Notes under the pieces: generated by a model
The model's input: the letters and a program-made list of their open reading frames with translations, nothing else
Told to the model about the DNA's origin: nothing
Database searches by the model: none
Position numbers and translations under genes: made by a program
NCBI GenBank assembly: GCA_947168515.1
Contig: CAMVMF010000027.1
Coordinates: forward strand, 1 to 42,172
Direction of reading: 5' to 3'
DNA: 42,172 nucleotides
DNA from: an uncultured Bacteroidales bacterium
GTDB taxonomy: Bacteria; Bacteroidota; Bacteroidia; Bacteroidales; P3
Shown: piece by piece, positions 10,178 through 19,700 of the stretch
Numbering within the stretch: position 1 is the stretch's first letter
Layout: every line of letters starts with the position of its first letter

Positions 10178-10342
10178 TCACAAAACCTTTATCTCAGCAT
10201 CTCCGATTAAATCATCGGCACCGAGGACTATTTTTTCATCCCTGTATAGTTCTTTCCCTAAAGCGGCAGCCTCTTCTTTAGAGTTTGCCTCTATTTTAAT
10301 CTGACGACAGAGTGTTTCAATGATTTCTACTGTGTATTTCAT
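10178..10342 (-). CDS. Small DpnD/PcfM-like protein (54 aa)
   Basis: The minus strand reads an uninterrupted 54-codon frame, starting MKYTVEIIETLCRQ and ending ADDLIGDAEIKVL, with TGA at 10180-10178. The pattern of an alternating beta strand with E-x-x-E-T-L-x-R-Q, a Glu/Ala-rich helix (SKEEAAALGKELY) and an EKIVL-x-A-D-D end is what I recall for the DpnD/PcfM family of small proteins. Their function is unknown; DpnD is the second product of the pneumococcal DpnI restriction cassette. The gene follows the methyltransferase on the same strand with a 49-base gap, so it is probably the third gene of the R-M operon. It may be a regulator or accessory factor (inference). The coding call is strong because of composition and length; the family call is from memory of the pattern. 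Confidence 0.75.
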   Translation of the reverse strand: MKYTVEIIETLCRQIKIEANSKEEAAALGKELYRDEKIVLGADDLIGDAEIKVL

Positions 10343-10391
10343 AAAAGTATGTTTGAAGAAAATATCTCAATTAGAAAAGGTACACATTATA

Positions 10392-12107
10392 CTACAAAAT
10401 ATTTCCCAACAGAGTATCTTTGTACCAATGCTTATATAATGAAACCATCTTATACTCAGGTAAACTCTCAAGATACTCCAATTCGAAAACTAATCTGGCT
10501 TCATTGTCGTTATCTTCAGGATGCACCTCTGCCTTACTCCCTATACGGGCCACCTTGATGAGATAGAGGTCTTTAACACCTTTCCCCTTGATATATGGCA
10601 TAAAATAATATAATTTGTTGAGAACAATCGTGGATGGAAACGAGCTAGTTTTACCAGTGTAGTATATCTTTGTTGGTTCTTCCTTCATGATATACTCTTC
10701 GTTGTCTTTCTTTACGAAGCCTATAAGAAGGTGTTTTGTGGGGTCGAGTTTATATTGTTTCTTTGGACGATTCACTACAAACGGAGACTCGGCATATGCA
10801 AACAGATTAAGGTCTAACATTGGAGTAGCGTTTCTGACTGTGAAAATAGGACGAGTTGATGTCGGGGCTTCGTCATACATTAATTGGTATAAACTCCTCC
10901 CAACACATTCAACAATTCCGCAAACCAAGGCATTCCCCATTAGAAATGCACGTCTTCCTTCTGATACATCAGGATGAAGAGTGTGATTATCGGGGAACAT
11001 ATTCATACGTTCCAGTTCAATAGGCAACAAACGCCGATAACGTCCAGACTTGGTTTTTATCACATGTTTGAATCGTGAAGGTGCGCTACCCCCTTCGCCT
11101 GTAATTATTGTCCGGGAGGGTTGGTCGAGAGGGTCAGGGAAAGCCATTCCTCCTTCCGAGAAGACATATTCGTAACCTTCTTTCGACACCCTGTTTATTT
11201 TTTTTGCACCTTTCTCATATTGCCACTTAGGGAGTTCGCTCTCAGGGATAAAATAGCCTTCAGGAACGATATTTTCATCCACCAAATTCCCTCCCAATGT
11301 CTGGCGGGTACCGTCATATATCGCCTCAGCGTCAACAGTGTAAACATGTCGGCTCCTCATTAAACCAGCATTACCAAATGGACTATCTTTCCTTCCTATA
11401 TTAAATTTGGCTGACACTTCTTGTATTGAACCATCTATATCAAACTCAGACTTGCTTTCAGCTTTAGGCCTAAATTCAAAGGCTTTAGCCATTACACCAT
11501 CATATAAAACCCAATCTTTCATTTCCTCGACCTTTTGAGCAACCACAGAGTCTTGCTGGTAACCAACGATGAAGATTCTTTTCCTACGTTGAGGCATTCC
11601 ATAGTCGGCAGCGTTTACAATACGCCATTCTACTACATATCCTAAATCTGCAAGTGATGCAAGAATAATAGCGAAATCGCGGCCACGTTGAGTTGCTGGG
11701 GAATTAATCAATCTGTCCACATTCTCGAAGAACACGTACTTAGGTCTTTTGTCTCCCTTTTCCTCAAGAATACGATAAATCTGCCACCATAGAACACCTT
11801 TCTTACCTTCGATGCCACCCGACTTATTTAATGTTGCCGCTACAGAATAATCCTGACAAGGAAAACCTCCCACCAATAAATCGTGGTCTGGTATTTCTTC
11901 AGTATGTACTTGGTTGATATCTTTATTTGAATGTCCCCTCGACCCAAAACGTGCCTGATAGATAATGGAGGCATCTTGATGTCGTGTGGCTGGTTCCCAC
12001 TGATTATTCCATATGGTTTCGTATGCATCAGACGCGCCTTCTAGACCAATGCGAAATCCTCCTACCCCAGCAAATAGTTCTACTACTCGTATTTCATGTT
12101 TAGCCAT
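10392..12107 (-). CDS. DNA (cytosine-5) methyltransferase, M.Sau3AI-like, with C-terminal extension (571 aa)
   Basis: Transfers a methyl group from S-adenosylmethionine to C5 of cytosine and protects host DNA from the paired endonuclease. Motif I is FAGVGGF (residues 12-18), motif IV GGFPCQ with catalytic Cys84, motif VI ENVDR (128-132), motif VIII QRRKR (173-177) and motif X MGNALV (390-395). Stretches such as HSNKDI, GKKGVLWWQI and NAADYG resemble M.Sau3AI, which suggests GATC as target. The target-recognition region is about residues 190-340. Compared with the roughly 410-aa Sau3AI enzyme, this protein has about 150 extra C-terminal residues (420-571) with no motif I know. The ATG lies inside the end of the endonuclease gene (8-nt overlap, ATG at 12107-12105, upstream TAA at 12102-12100) and is preceded by AAAGGAAAG, so translation is probably coupled. 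Confidence 0.92.
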   Translation of the reverse strand: MAKHEIRVVELFAGVGGFRIGLEGASDAYETIWNNQWEPATRHQDASIIYQARFGSRGHSNKDINQVHTEEIPDHDLLVGGFPCQDYSVAATLNKSGGIEGKKGVLWWQIYRILEEKGDKRPKYVFFENVDRLINSPATQRGRDFAIILASLADLGYVVEWRIVNAADYGMPQRRKRIFIVGYQQDSVVAQKVEEMKDWVLYDGVMAKAFEFRPKAESKSEFDIDGSIQEVSAKFNIGRKDSPFGNAGLMRSRHVYTVDAEAIYDGTRQTLGGNLVDENIVPEGYFIPESELPKWQYEKGAKKINRVSKEGYEYVFSEGGMAFPDPLDQPSRTIITGEGGSAPSRFKHVIKTKSGRYRRLLPIELERMNMFPDNHTLHPDVSEGRRAFLMGNALVCGIVECVGRSLYQLMYDEAPTSTRPIFTVRNATPMLDLNLFAYAESPFVVNRPKKQYKLDPTKHLLIGFVKKDNEEYIMKEEPTKIYYTGKTSSFPSTIVLNKLYYFMPYIKGKGVKDLYLIKVARIGSKAEVHPEDNDNEARLVFELEYLESLPEYKMVSLYKHWYKDTLLGNIL

Positions 12108-13503
12108 TTTTTCTTTCCTTTAATCTATTTTGAACAATTTCCTTCACAAAATCATTGTTAAACCAATAGCAATACTTTTTGGCAAAGTTGCCGTTGTGAG
12201 TGGGTGAGACATCAGTCGCTTTTTGAGCCTTCGGTCGTACATGGAATTTCTTCTTATCGGACCCTTTCCACCAATACTTATCAGAAATATGACCGGCCAA
12301 GACTGTCTTCTTAATGTGAATCCAGTATTTTTCAGCCCAATTCAGGTCGGATTGTGACATTGTCCAGAAAAACACATCGTCAAGTACATAATCTTTTTCC
12401 CCTTGATTAATTTCTTTAAAGACCACAAACATAAACCGACTGGAAAAAATTTCATAAAGACGAGAATCGAACCAGTCTTCACACTCAGCCACTTCTATAT
12501 AGTCAATGTTTTCAAAAGACATTGCTTCTTTAATAATGCCGTTCGCCTGAACTCTGATGGTTTTCATCGTCATACCTGCTTTTTTGAATTCCTCGGATTG
12601 GTTGACGTTAGCACACTTTTTTGAGGCAGCGATAGCATTTGCAATCATTGCAAATTTGTTTTTGGGATTATTTGTCAGGTCAACCCCTTTTCGTCTCGCG
12701 ATTATTTCATAGTTTTGGCCAAGAAAAGGGCGGAACCTGCTTAAAATTATTTCCTCAAACCCATGCTTTCTAAGGCCTGCTATGGTCACCAACTCAGATT
12801 CAATCCCTGAAACATTTGAGACAGCATTTTTTCCACTATTAACCACATATGCTAACACATTACGCATATAAGCCAACTTCAAACAAAACGCTCTTCTAGG
12901 TGCACCCGTCTCAGAAAAAGGCTGGTCCATTAAACTATCACCCTTTTGTCCTTTTCTGCATGCACCTAGATACATAGTATCGCCCTCTGATAATTCATGG
13001 GCCTTACCCTGCCTAATCTTGTCAAGGATTATCTCATAATCGTGTTTGATTATCAGTAAATCTTTTCGTGGTATTCTCCATAGTACAGAGAAGATAAATT
13101 GGAGGTCTAATTTATCGACATTGCTATTATGCAAATAAAAGAGAAGTAGCATCAACTGGCATTTTAAATAAAAATGTGAGTGTTCGAAATCCTCTTTCAC
13201 TACTTGTCTGTAGTTAATCATACTGCATACCAAACGCTCTTTTATAAGATATTCATGTTTTTTGGATGTTTTCAATGGTGAACACTTCAACTCCATACCT
13301 GCCTCAGAAAAGTCAGAAGCTGGATTGTTGTTAGTTTCTAGGAGAAAGAAAATATTTTCTACCATTTGACCCAAGGCACCTTTTCCTTTCTTTGGTTCAT
13401 AACCATCCATCAAAAAGTCCCTAAGAGTTTTTCCCAAAAGACTTTTACTATAATTATAGATGCTAACAGCATCTGACTTATCATATGGTAGCGTTGATAT
13501 CAT
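12100..13503 (-). CDS. Type II restriction endonuclease, Sau3AI/MutH family (467 aa)
   Basis: Predicted endonuclease of the R-M pair. Residues 64-73 carry the MutH/Sau3AI catalytic pattern D-x6-E-x-K (Asp64, Glu71, Lys73 in DFSEAGMELK). Further stretches match Sau3AI in order: INYRQV, KAHELSEGDTMYLGAC, PRRAF and LKLAYM, and near the C-terminus a HVRPKAQ element and a WFNNDFVKE motif. The length is close to Sau3AI (about 490 aa), which has a catalytic N-terminal MutH-like domain and a related non-catalytic C-terminal one. The expected site is GATC, by homology. It is the first gene of the operon and overlaps the methyltransferase start by 8 nt. The base composition of this block is visibly AT-richer than the flanking giant genes, which suggests acquisition by transfer. 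Confidence 0.9.
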   Translation of the reverse strand: MISTLPYDKSDAVSIYNYSKSLLGKTLRDFLMDGYEPKKGKGALGQMVENIFFLLETNNNPASDFSEAGMELKCSPLKTSKKHEYLIKERLVCSMINYRQVVKEDFEHSHFYLKCQLMLLLFYLHNSNVDKLDLQFIFSVLWRIPRKDLLIIKHDYEIILDKIRQGKAHELSEGDTMYLGACRKGQKGDSLMDQPFSETGAPRRAFCLKLAYMRNVLAYVVNSGKNAVSNVSGIESELVTIAGLRKHGFEEIILSRFRPFLGQNYEIIARRKGVDLTNNPKNKFAMIANAIAASKKCANVNQSEEFKKAGMTMKTIRVQANGIIKEAMSFENIDYIEVAECEDWFDSRLYEIFSSRFMFVVFKEINQGEKDYVLDDVFFWTMSQSDLNWAEKYWIHIKKTVLAGHISDKYWWKGSDKKKFHVRPKAQKATDVSPTHNGNFAKKYCYWFNNDFVKEIVQNRLKERKNG

Positions 13504-13583
13504 TTTACTCTATCGCTAAATCAATATACTATCCTTCTATTTTAATATTTGATTAAACATCTAATACTGCTTATCTCGGTGTG

Positions 13584-13591
13584 CAAATTTA
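13584..13591 (-). promoter_or_regulatory. Candidate -7 element for the R-M operon
   Basis: TAAATTTG on the minus strand fits TAnnTTTG, about 80 bases upstream of the endonuclease ATG at 13503. No convincing TTTG is found 19-21 bp further upstream, so the promoter would be weak or activator-dependent. Confidence 0.45.
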
Positions 13592-13712
13592 CAAAAAAAA
13601 TTTGAATTTGGAGCAGGTGAATCGATAAGCCATACTACGGAAATTTGGAATTCAAATACTTATAGATTCTATTAATAATAAAAAGTCAAATGATTTGTAC
13701 AAAAAACAACAA

Positions 13713-13742
13713 GGCGGGTGCCCGGTTTAGGGGGCACCCGCC
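13713..13742 (-). terminator. Rho-independent terminator of giant gene 2
   Basis: A perfect 11-bp stem (13713-13723 with 13732-13742) has an 8-nt loop. On the minus strand it is followed by a T-rich run (13712-13700). It lies 34 bases past the stop of the giant gene at 13776 and separates it from the R-M operon downstream. Confidence 0.85.
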
Positions 13743-13775
13743 GTTATTGTTAGTGCAGTTGTTGCAAGAAACTAA

Positions 13776-16700
13776 TTACCGTACTACAAGTTTCTTGACC
13801 AGGTTGACATTGTCGCCAGTGATCTTGACGAAGTAGGCACCCTGAGCCAGATTGGCAACATCGATGGTCTTCTCGCAGTCGGCGTTGCACTCGAGGGTCT
13901 CGGTGGCCACGGTGCGGCCGTTGATGTCAACCACAGTGATGCGTACCTTGCCATTGGCCCCCTTCACGCTGATGGTGGTGGCATCGCTGGTGGGGTTGGG
14001 ATATATGGTGCAGGTCACACTTCCGTCGGCGTAATCAATACCTTCGGTGCCGTTGGCCTCGAAGAATGCCGTCAGGGTTATGTTCCCGGTGACGACGAAA
14101 CTATAGGGATTGTCGACGGCTCCAACACTCCAGTTGACAAAGTGGTAACCGGGATTGGCCGTGGCCGTGACGGTAGCCGTCTCACCAGCATGGTAGATGC
14201 CACCGCCCGTGACGGTACCCATAGTGGCATCATTAGCCTGTACGGTGACGGTATAGTTTTCGTCGGGTACGGAGGTTGTGGTGGCCGTTACATGTGCCCA
14301 GCCTTCGCTGTACCAGTCGTCGTCGCAAATGGCCCTGACGAAAAAGTCGTAGGTCGCCTCGTCCTCAAGACCATTGACCACATAGCTATTGACATTGGTG
14401 GTGACGCGGGTGCCAGTGCCCTGGGCAAAGCCGCTGAAACCGTACTCGATAAGCCAGCTCTCGGCCATGGGGTTGGTGGCCCAGTTGAGGGTGACGCTGT
14501 TAAAGGTGACACCACTGGCGGTGAGGCCGGTGACATCGGGGCAGGTGAGAGTGGTGAAGGTAAGTGTGTCGCCCCATTCGGAGACACTCATGGCACCGCT
14601 GCCGCAACGGGAACGCACAGCCGCATTGTAGGTGACACCGGCTACCAACCCAGTAAGGGTAATGCTGCGGGTACTCACCTCCAGCAGGGTATCGTATGTG
14701 CTGTTGAAGACATGCAATGCCCACTGGCTCTCATCGGCGCCACGATTCCAACTAAAGGTGGCTGAGTTGTTGAGAACCCCAGAAACCGTGAGACTGTCGG
14801 GGCTAAAGCACAAGAGGCTGTCGGTAAGGAATGTGCCCTCGGCCCAGCCACTGAAGTCGGTGGCAGTACATTGCGAACGTAGGCGGTAGACGTATAGTGT
14901 GGCTGGATTGAGACCGGTAAAGTGGTAGCTGCTGTCGGCGGCAGAGAGCGTGTAGGTGGTCCACAGCGGGTTGCTCTGCTGGCGCAGCTGCAGCTCATAG
15001 CCCAAGCCAGCTTCGTTGGTACCCAACCATGTGACGGTAGCTTCGTCAAAGGAGGTAGAGGTAAAGCCCAACTGAGGCGCGTTGCACTGCTGGCTGCAGG
15101 CCACCAAGCGCATGGTAGCACGGTTGATGGTGCGCGTCATGGTGGTGGTGTTCGCCATGATGGCAGGGTCGATGGCGGTGGAACCGGTCTTGTAAATCAT
15201 GCGGTAGTTGCTGCTACCGGCACTCTCGTAGGTGAACTTGCGCAGGGTACCGTCGTGGGCACCGCTGCGGTCGAGGAAGGCCACAACGATATTGCTATCG
15301 CCATTGTAGTGGAAGATGCTGTCGAGATAGAAGGTGTTCCAACCAGGATGGGTGCAGTTGAGCGGGCCGCTGTAGACCAGGCTGAGGTTGGCGAAAGGCA
15401 CACGGTCCGTCGTAGAGGAGAAGGACGACTTGGAGGTGTGGCCCATGTAGATGTAGACGCTGTCCTTGGCGCGCATGACGCTGTCGGAGCCGTAGTGGAG
15501 GCGCAGCTGGTTGAAGTCGCCCTGCATGGCACTGGTGAGCTCACTGCGCAGGATGATGGTCTGACTGTAGGAATAGTTGGTGTTTTGGCTGAATGGGTAC
15601 TGATAGCTGGCGGTAGTGGAGGAACCGTCGCCCGTGGAAGCCACATTCTGGCCAAAGCAGTAGAGCGTGGTGAACTCTCCCACATCGGTGGCAACGCTCA
15701 ACTCGCTGGCGCAGTCCTTGCGCACATACCAGTAGTAGGTGGTGGCGGTGTCGAGGTTGCGGAGGGTGATATGGTTGGTATTGGTGATAGCATACTGGTA
15801 GTTGCTTTGGTTGGAGGTGCGGTAGTAGACGCGATAGGTGGCAGCCTCGGGGCCTTCCCAGAAGAGGGTGGCACGGTCGATGCCCACAGTGCTCACCTGC
15901 GGGTTGAGCGGGCGCGGGCAGGTCTCGTACTCGATGCTGACATTGTCCACCGCAGCGGCATGGCCCATGAAGTCAGTGGTGCCAGTGGACTGGCCGAACC
16001 ACCACAGAATGACGCGGTGCACACCGTGGATATTGTCGATACTGCCCTCATAGGTAACCCAGGTGCTGTCGCGATGGATGAGGCTCATGACAGGATGCAG
16101 GGCATTGACCTGTCCCCAAGGGGAGCGCAAGGCCTCACCCTGCGGGGTCACCAGGGTCTGCGAGTTCTCCACCAGCACTACCAAAGCATCGTAGCTGTGG
16201 CTGAGAGTGCCACCGGTTTGCGAGGTGACGGAGATGCGGAAGGAGGAGTCCACCGGACCAAAGTCCACATCGCGGTAGGCGAAGGCATTGACGATGGAGT
16301 TCATGGCAGCGTAGACAGTGGCACCGCTGTCGGGCGAGACATAGATGGAGTACTCGCTGCTGTCGGCAGCCAAGGCGTTGCCACGGACAAACAGATTGCC
16401 ATTATTGCTGATGGAGGTCCAGTTGTTCCACTCGGCAGGGTCTTCGAAGTCGTAGAAGTAGGGCAGCGTGGCAGGCACCTGCAGGGTGGCGAAGGTGCAG
16501 GGCACCGCCGACCACTCGCTGGTATCACCTGAGCACACAGAACGGACATAGAAGTCGTAATAGGTCATCGGTTGCAGACCTGTGAGGGTTTGGCTAGGCG
16601 TGCCAGTGACGTTGATGCGGGTGCCGTTGCCGAGGTAGAAACCCTGTGGGCCGTACTCGACCTGCCAATAGTTGGCACCGGCGCGGGGGGTCCAGCTGAT

Positions 16701-19700
16701 TTGGGCAGAGTAGGGCTCGGCATGGTCGCAGGTGAGGTAGACAGGCATGGCGCAGGGTGCCACCTCGGTGACGACGATATTGTCGATGTAGCAGTAGTTA
16801 TAGAGGGTGGAGTCGTTGCCAACCACATTGGTAGTGGGGTCATAGCTGGTGTAGTCGCGGAAGGTGATATAGTTGCCCGGCACGGTGGCGAGGTCGAGGT
16901 AGACCTCGTGGCTGGTCCAGCGGTTATAGGTGGCCAAGAAGGTGTCGATGGCGTGGAAAGTATTGATATCGCCCGGAACGGTACACAGACCCACTATAAC
17001 GCCGCTGCGATAGAGTGAAAGCGAGCTGGTGATCTTGGTCAAATCAAATTTGAGCTGCAAACGACTGATAGGATAGTTGACCGGGTCGAAAGCAGGCAGG
17101 GAGAAGCCCGTGGCCACACTATCGGGAGGCATATTCTTCTTGCTCTGAATCATCTTATAGATGTAGGCACCCTTGGTGGCAACACCATCGACTGTGGCAC
17201 TACGCACCTGGGGATACTGGGGCGAATAGCCACTGATGGGAGTCCAGCAGTTGGGTACCTGCATGAGGGTGGTGGAGGCAGTCATGTGCTCATAGTCTTG
17301 CGTATAGGGAAGAACATCGATGGCACCACAAGAGGTGCTGGCACAATGCGGGAAGGACCAGCCGCTGTAGTCGCCAGAACACTGAGAGCGGATGTAGAAG
17401 TCGTAGTCGTGGGCCGTATGCAGGCCGTTGATTGTGTAGGTGCTGCGCGTGGAGGGGGCTACGGCAGTGCTGGGAACATAGATCTGCGTGCCACTACCCA
17501 AGGAGAAGCCTTGCGGACCATATTCGATGGTGTAGTTGGGGGCTGTGCCGGTCCACGAGATGGTCATGCTGTTGGTAGTGACGGAGTCGACTCTAATGCT
17601 GTCGACACGCGGGCAGCTGTGGTAGATGTCCACGGAGAGGTTGTCCAAATACATATAGGTGGTGGTGCCCGGCATGGTGAAGAAGGCGATATGGGCACCA
17701 GTGCCCGTGTAGCTGGTTAGGGGCACGATGAAGTTCTCCGAAGCCGTGGTGGTGGAGGGGGTGACGGTGTCGATAGGCACAAAGGTGCTGAAGTCCTCGG
17801 GGTTTTCCATGCAACCCACCATGATGCGGTAGCTGGCTGAGGTTTTGCGCAAGGCAAATGTCACTTCCAGCTGGTTGAGTGCCGAGGCAAAGGCCGGAGT
17901 GACAAGACCCGAGAAGCCCGAAGTGGTGCCGTAGAGGTAGATGGCATTGGGCGTGGAAGTGGCATAGGTGCTGCTGGTAACATAGGGGTACCGCGTAGTG
18001 GTTGTGAAGGTGGAGTAGCGGTGCCAGCAGGCTGCCAGGTCGGCGGTGGTGCTTGCTGTCCAGGTGTCGAAGTTCTCACTCCACGGCAGCGAGGTAATGG
18101 GGGCACAGAGGGTCTGCGTCTGCACCTCGGTGTAAGCAATGGTGTCGGCACAGTTGGCTATCACACGGAAGAAGTAGACCGTGGACGGTTGCAGACCGGT
18201 GAAGAGTTCGCTGCGTGTGGTGGTCATATTGGCAAGGGTGTGCCACACGGGGTTGGCCAGCGTGTGGTACTGCACATCCCATGAGGTTTCGCTGCCTGTG
18301 GGGGTCCAACTGAGCTCAACGGAGGTTTCCGTAACCGCGGAGACCACCACCAGCGGAGGCGTGCAGCCTGCGGTGTCGGATGTGGTGGTGAACGTGAGGG
18401 TCTGCCAGTTGGTGGCAAAGGTGTCGCAAACGGTGCGTAAGGCAACGCTGTAGTTATGTCCCAGCGTCAGGCCGCTAAAGAAGTAATGCTGGTTGGTGGT
18501 GCTACCAGAGTCCACCAAGCCAGAGGCATCGCTCAGGCGCAGCTGCACGGTAGGCACGGTGCTGTCGGCTCCCAGATAGGACCAGGTGACCGCAGCAGCG
18601 GTGGCGGCAGGCTCCACGGCAGCCTCTACAATAGAGGGACAGGTGGGTGCCGGCACGCAATGCACCTGCAGGGCGAAACCGACATCGGTGCTGTTGACAA
18701 GGGCATTGGTGACAAACTGGAGGGTAATCGGCCCTTGTGTGGAGGTGATGGAGACAGCGTTATCGTAACCATAGAGCTTGGCCAAGCGGTCGCTGGTGAC
18801 ACCGGGGCCGTCGAAGACATTGATGTAGTCCAACGAGTCGTAGGTGTTGACCATGCCCGTGATGGAGATGAGCGAGTCGTTCTTGGGATAGATGGTGACA
18901 ATGCTGTTGCAGCTGTTGCCATAGCTGCCACTGGCACCGCCGTTGTCGTAGAGGGTGCCGCTGCAGGTGGTGAAGGCAGCTGTGCCGGTAATAGGCATCG
19001 TGTAGGTACCCGAGGTGAAACTAACCGGGGTGCTCCACTCGCTCTCCTCATCGGTGCAATTGGCACGCACATAGACATTGTAGACGGTGCCGGGGACAAG
19101 GTTGCGGAGCGTGTAGACGGTAGTGTCGATATGTTCGACGACGGTGGCACTGTCAAAGGGTTGGGCAACGGGGTGGTAAGCCAACGACCAGTCGGCAGGA
19201 GTGCCCATGGCCTGGGTCCAGCTCACCACGGTGCTGTCGATGTCGAGGCTGTTAAGAACCTCAGGCAACGAGGGAGCCGGACAAGATGGGATGCGGTCGA
19301 CAGTGAGGTCGTCGACATAGGTATAGTTGATGGCACCGTCAGGGGTGTAGAGGGCAATATAGCGCCCAGTGTCGGCGTAGTTGTTGAAATAGATGTCGAA
19401 ATGCTCCCAGGTGGAAAGCTGCGACACCTGGATGCTCTGCACCAGGGTGAAGGTGCTGATGTCCATAGGGTCGGTCATGACACCGATTTGCAGATGGCCA
19501 TAGTTGGCAGAGGTTTTGTAGCCCCAGAAAGAGACCATCAGGTTCTGCACACTGTCCTCGAAAAGGGGTAGTACGGCATAGCTATAGTAATTGGCTGAGG
19601 TGGAGCTGTAGAAATACAGGGCATTGCCAGTGGGGCCATGGTGGTAGGTGGCACTAGGATAGGGGTAGGAGGTGGTGCTGCCATTATAGCCATAGTAGCG

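Noticed and set aside
10092..10304. 70-codon + frame over the DpnD-like region
   Set aside because: It is antisense to the 54-codon minus-strand gene, whose translation has a clear protein-like pattern.
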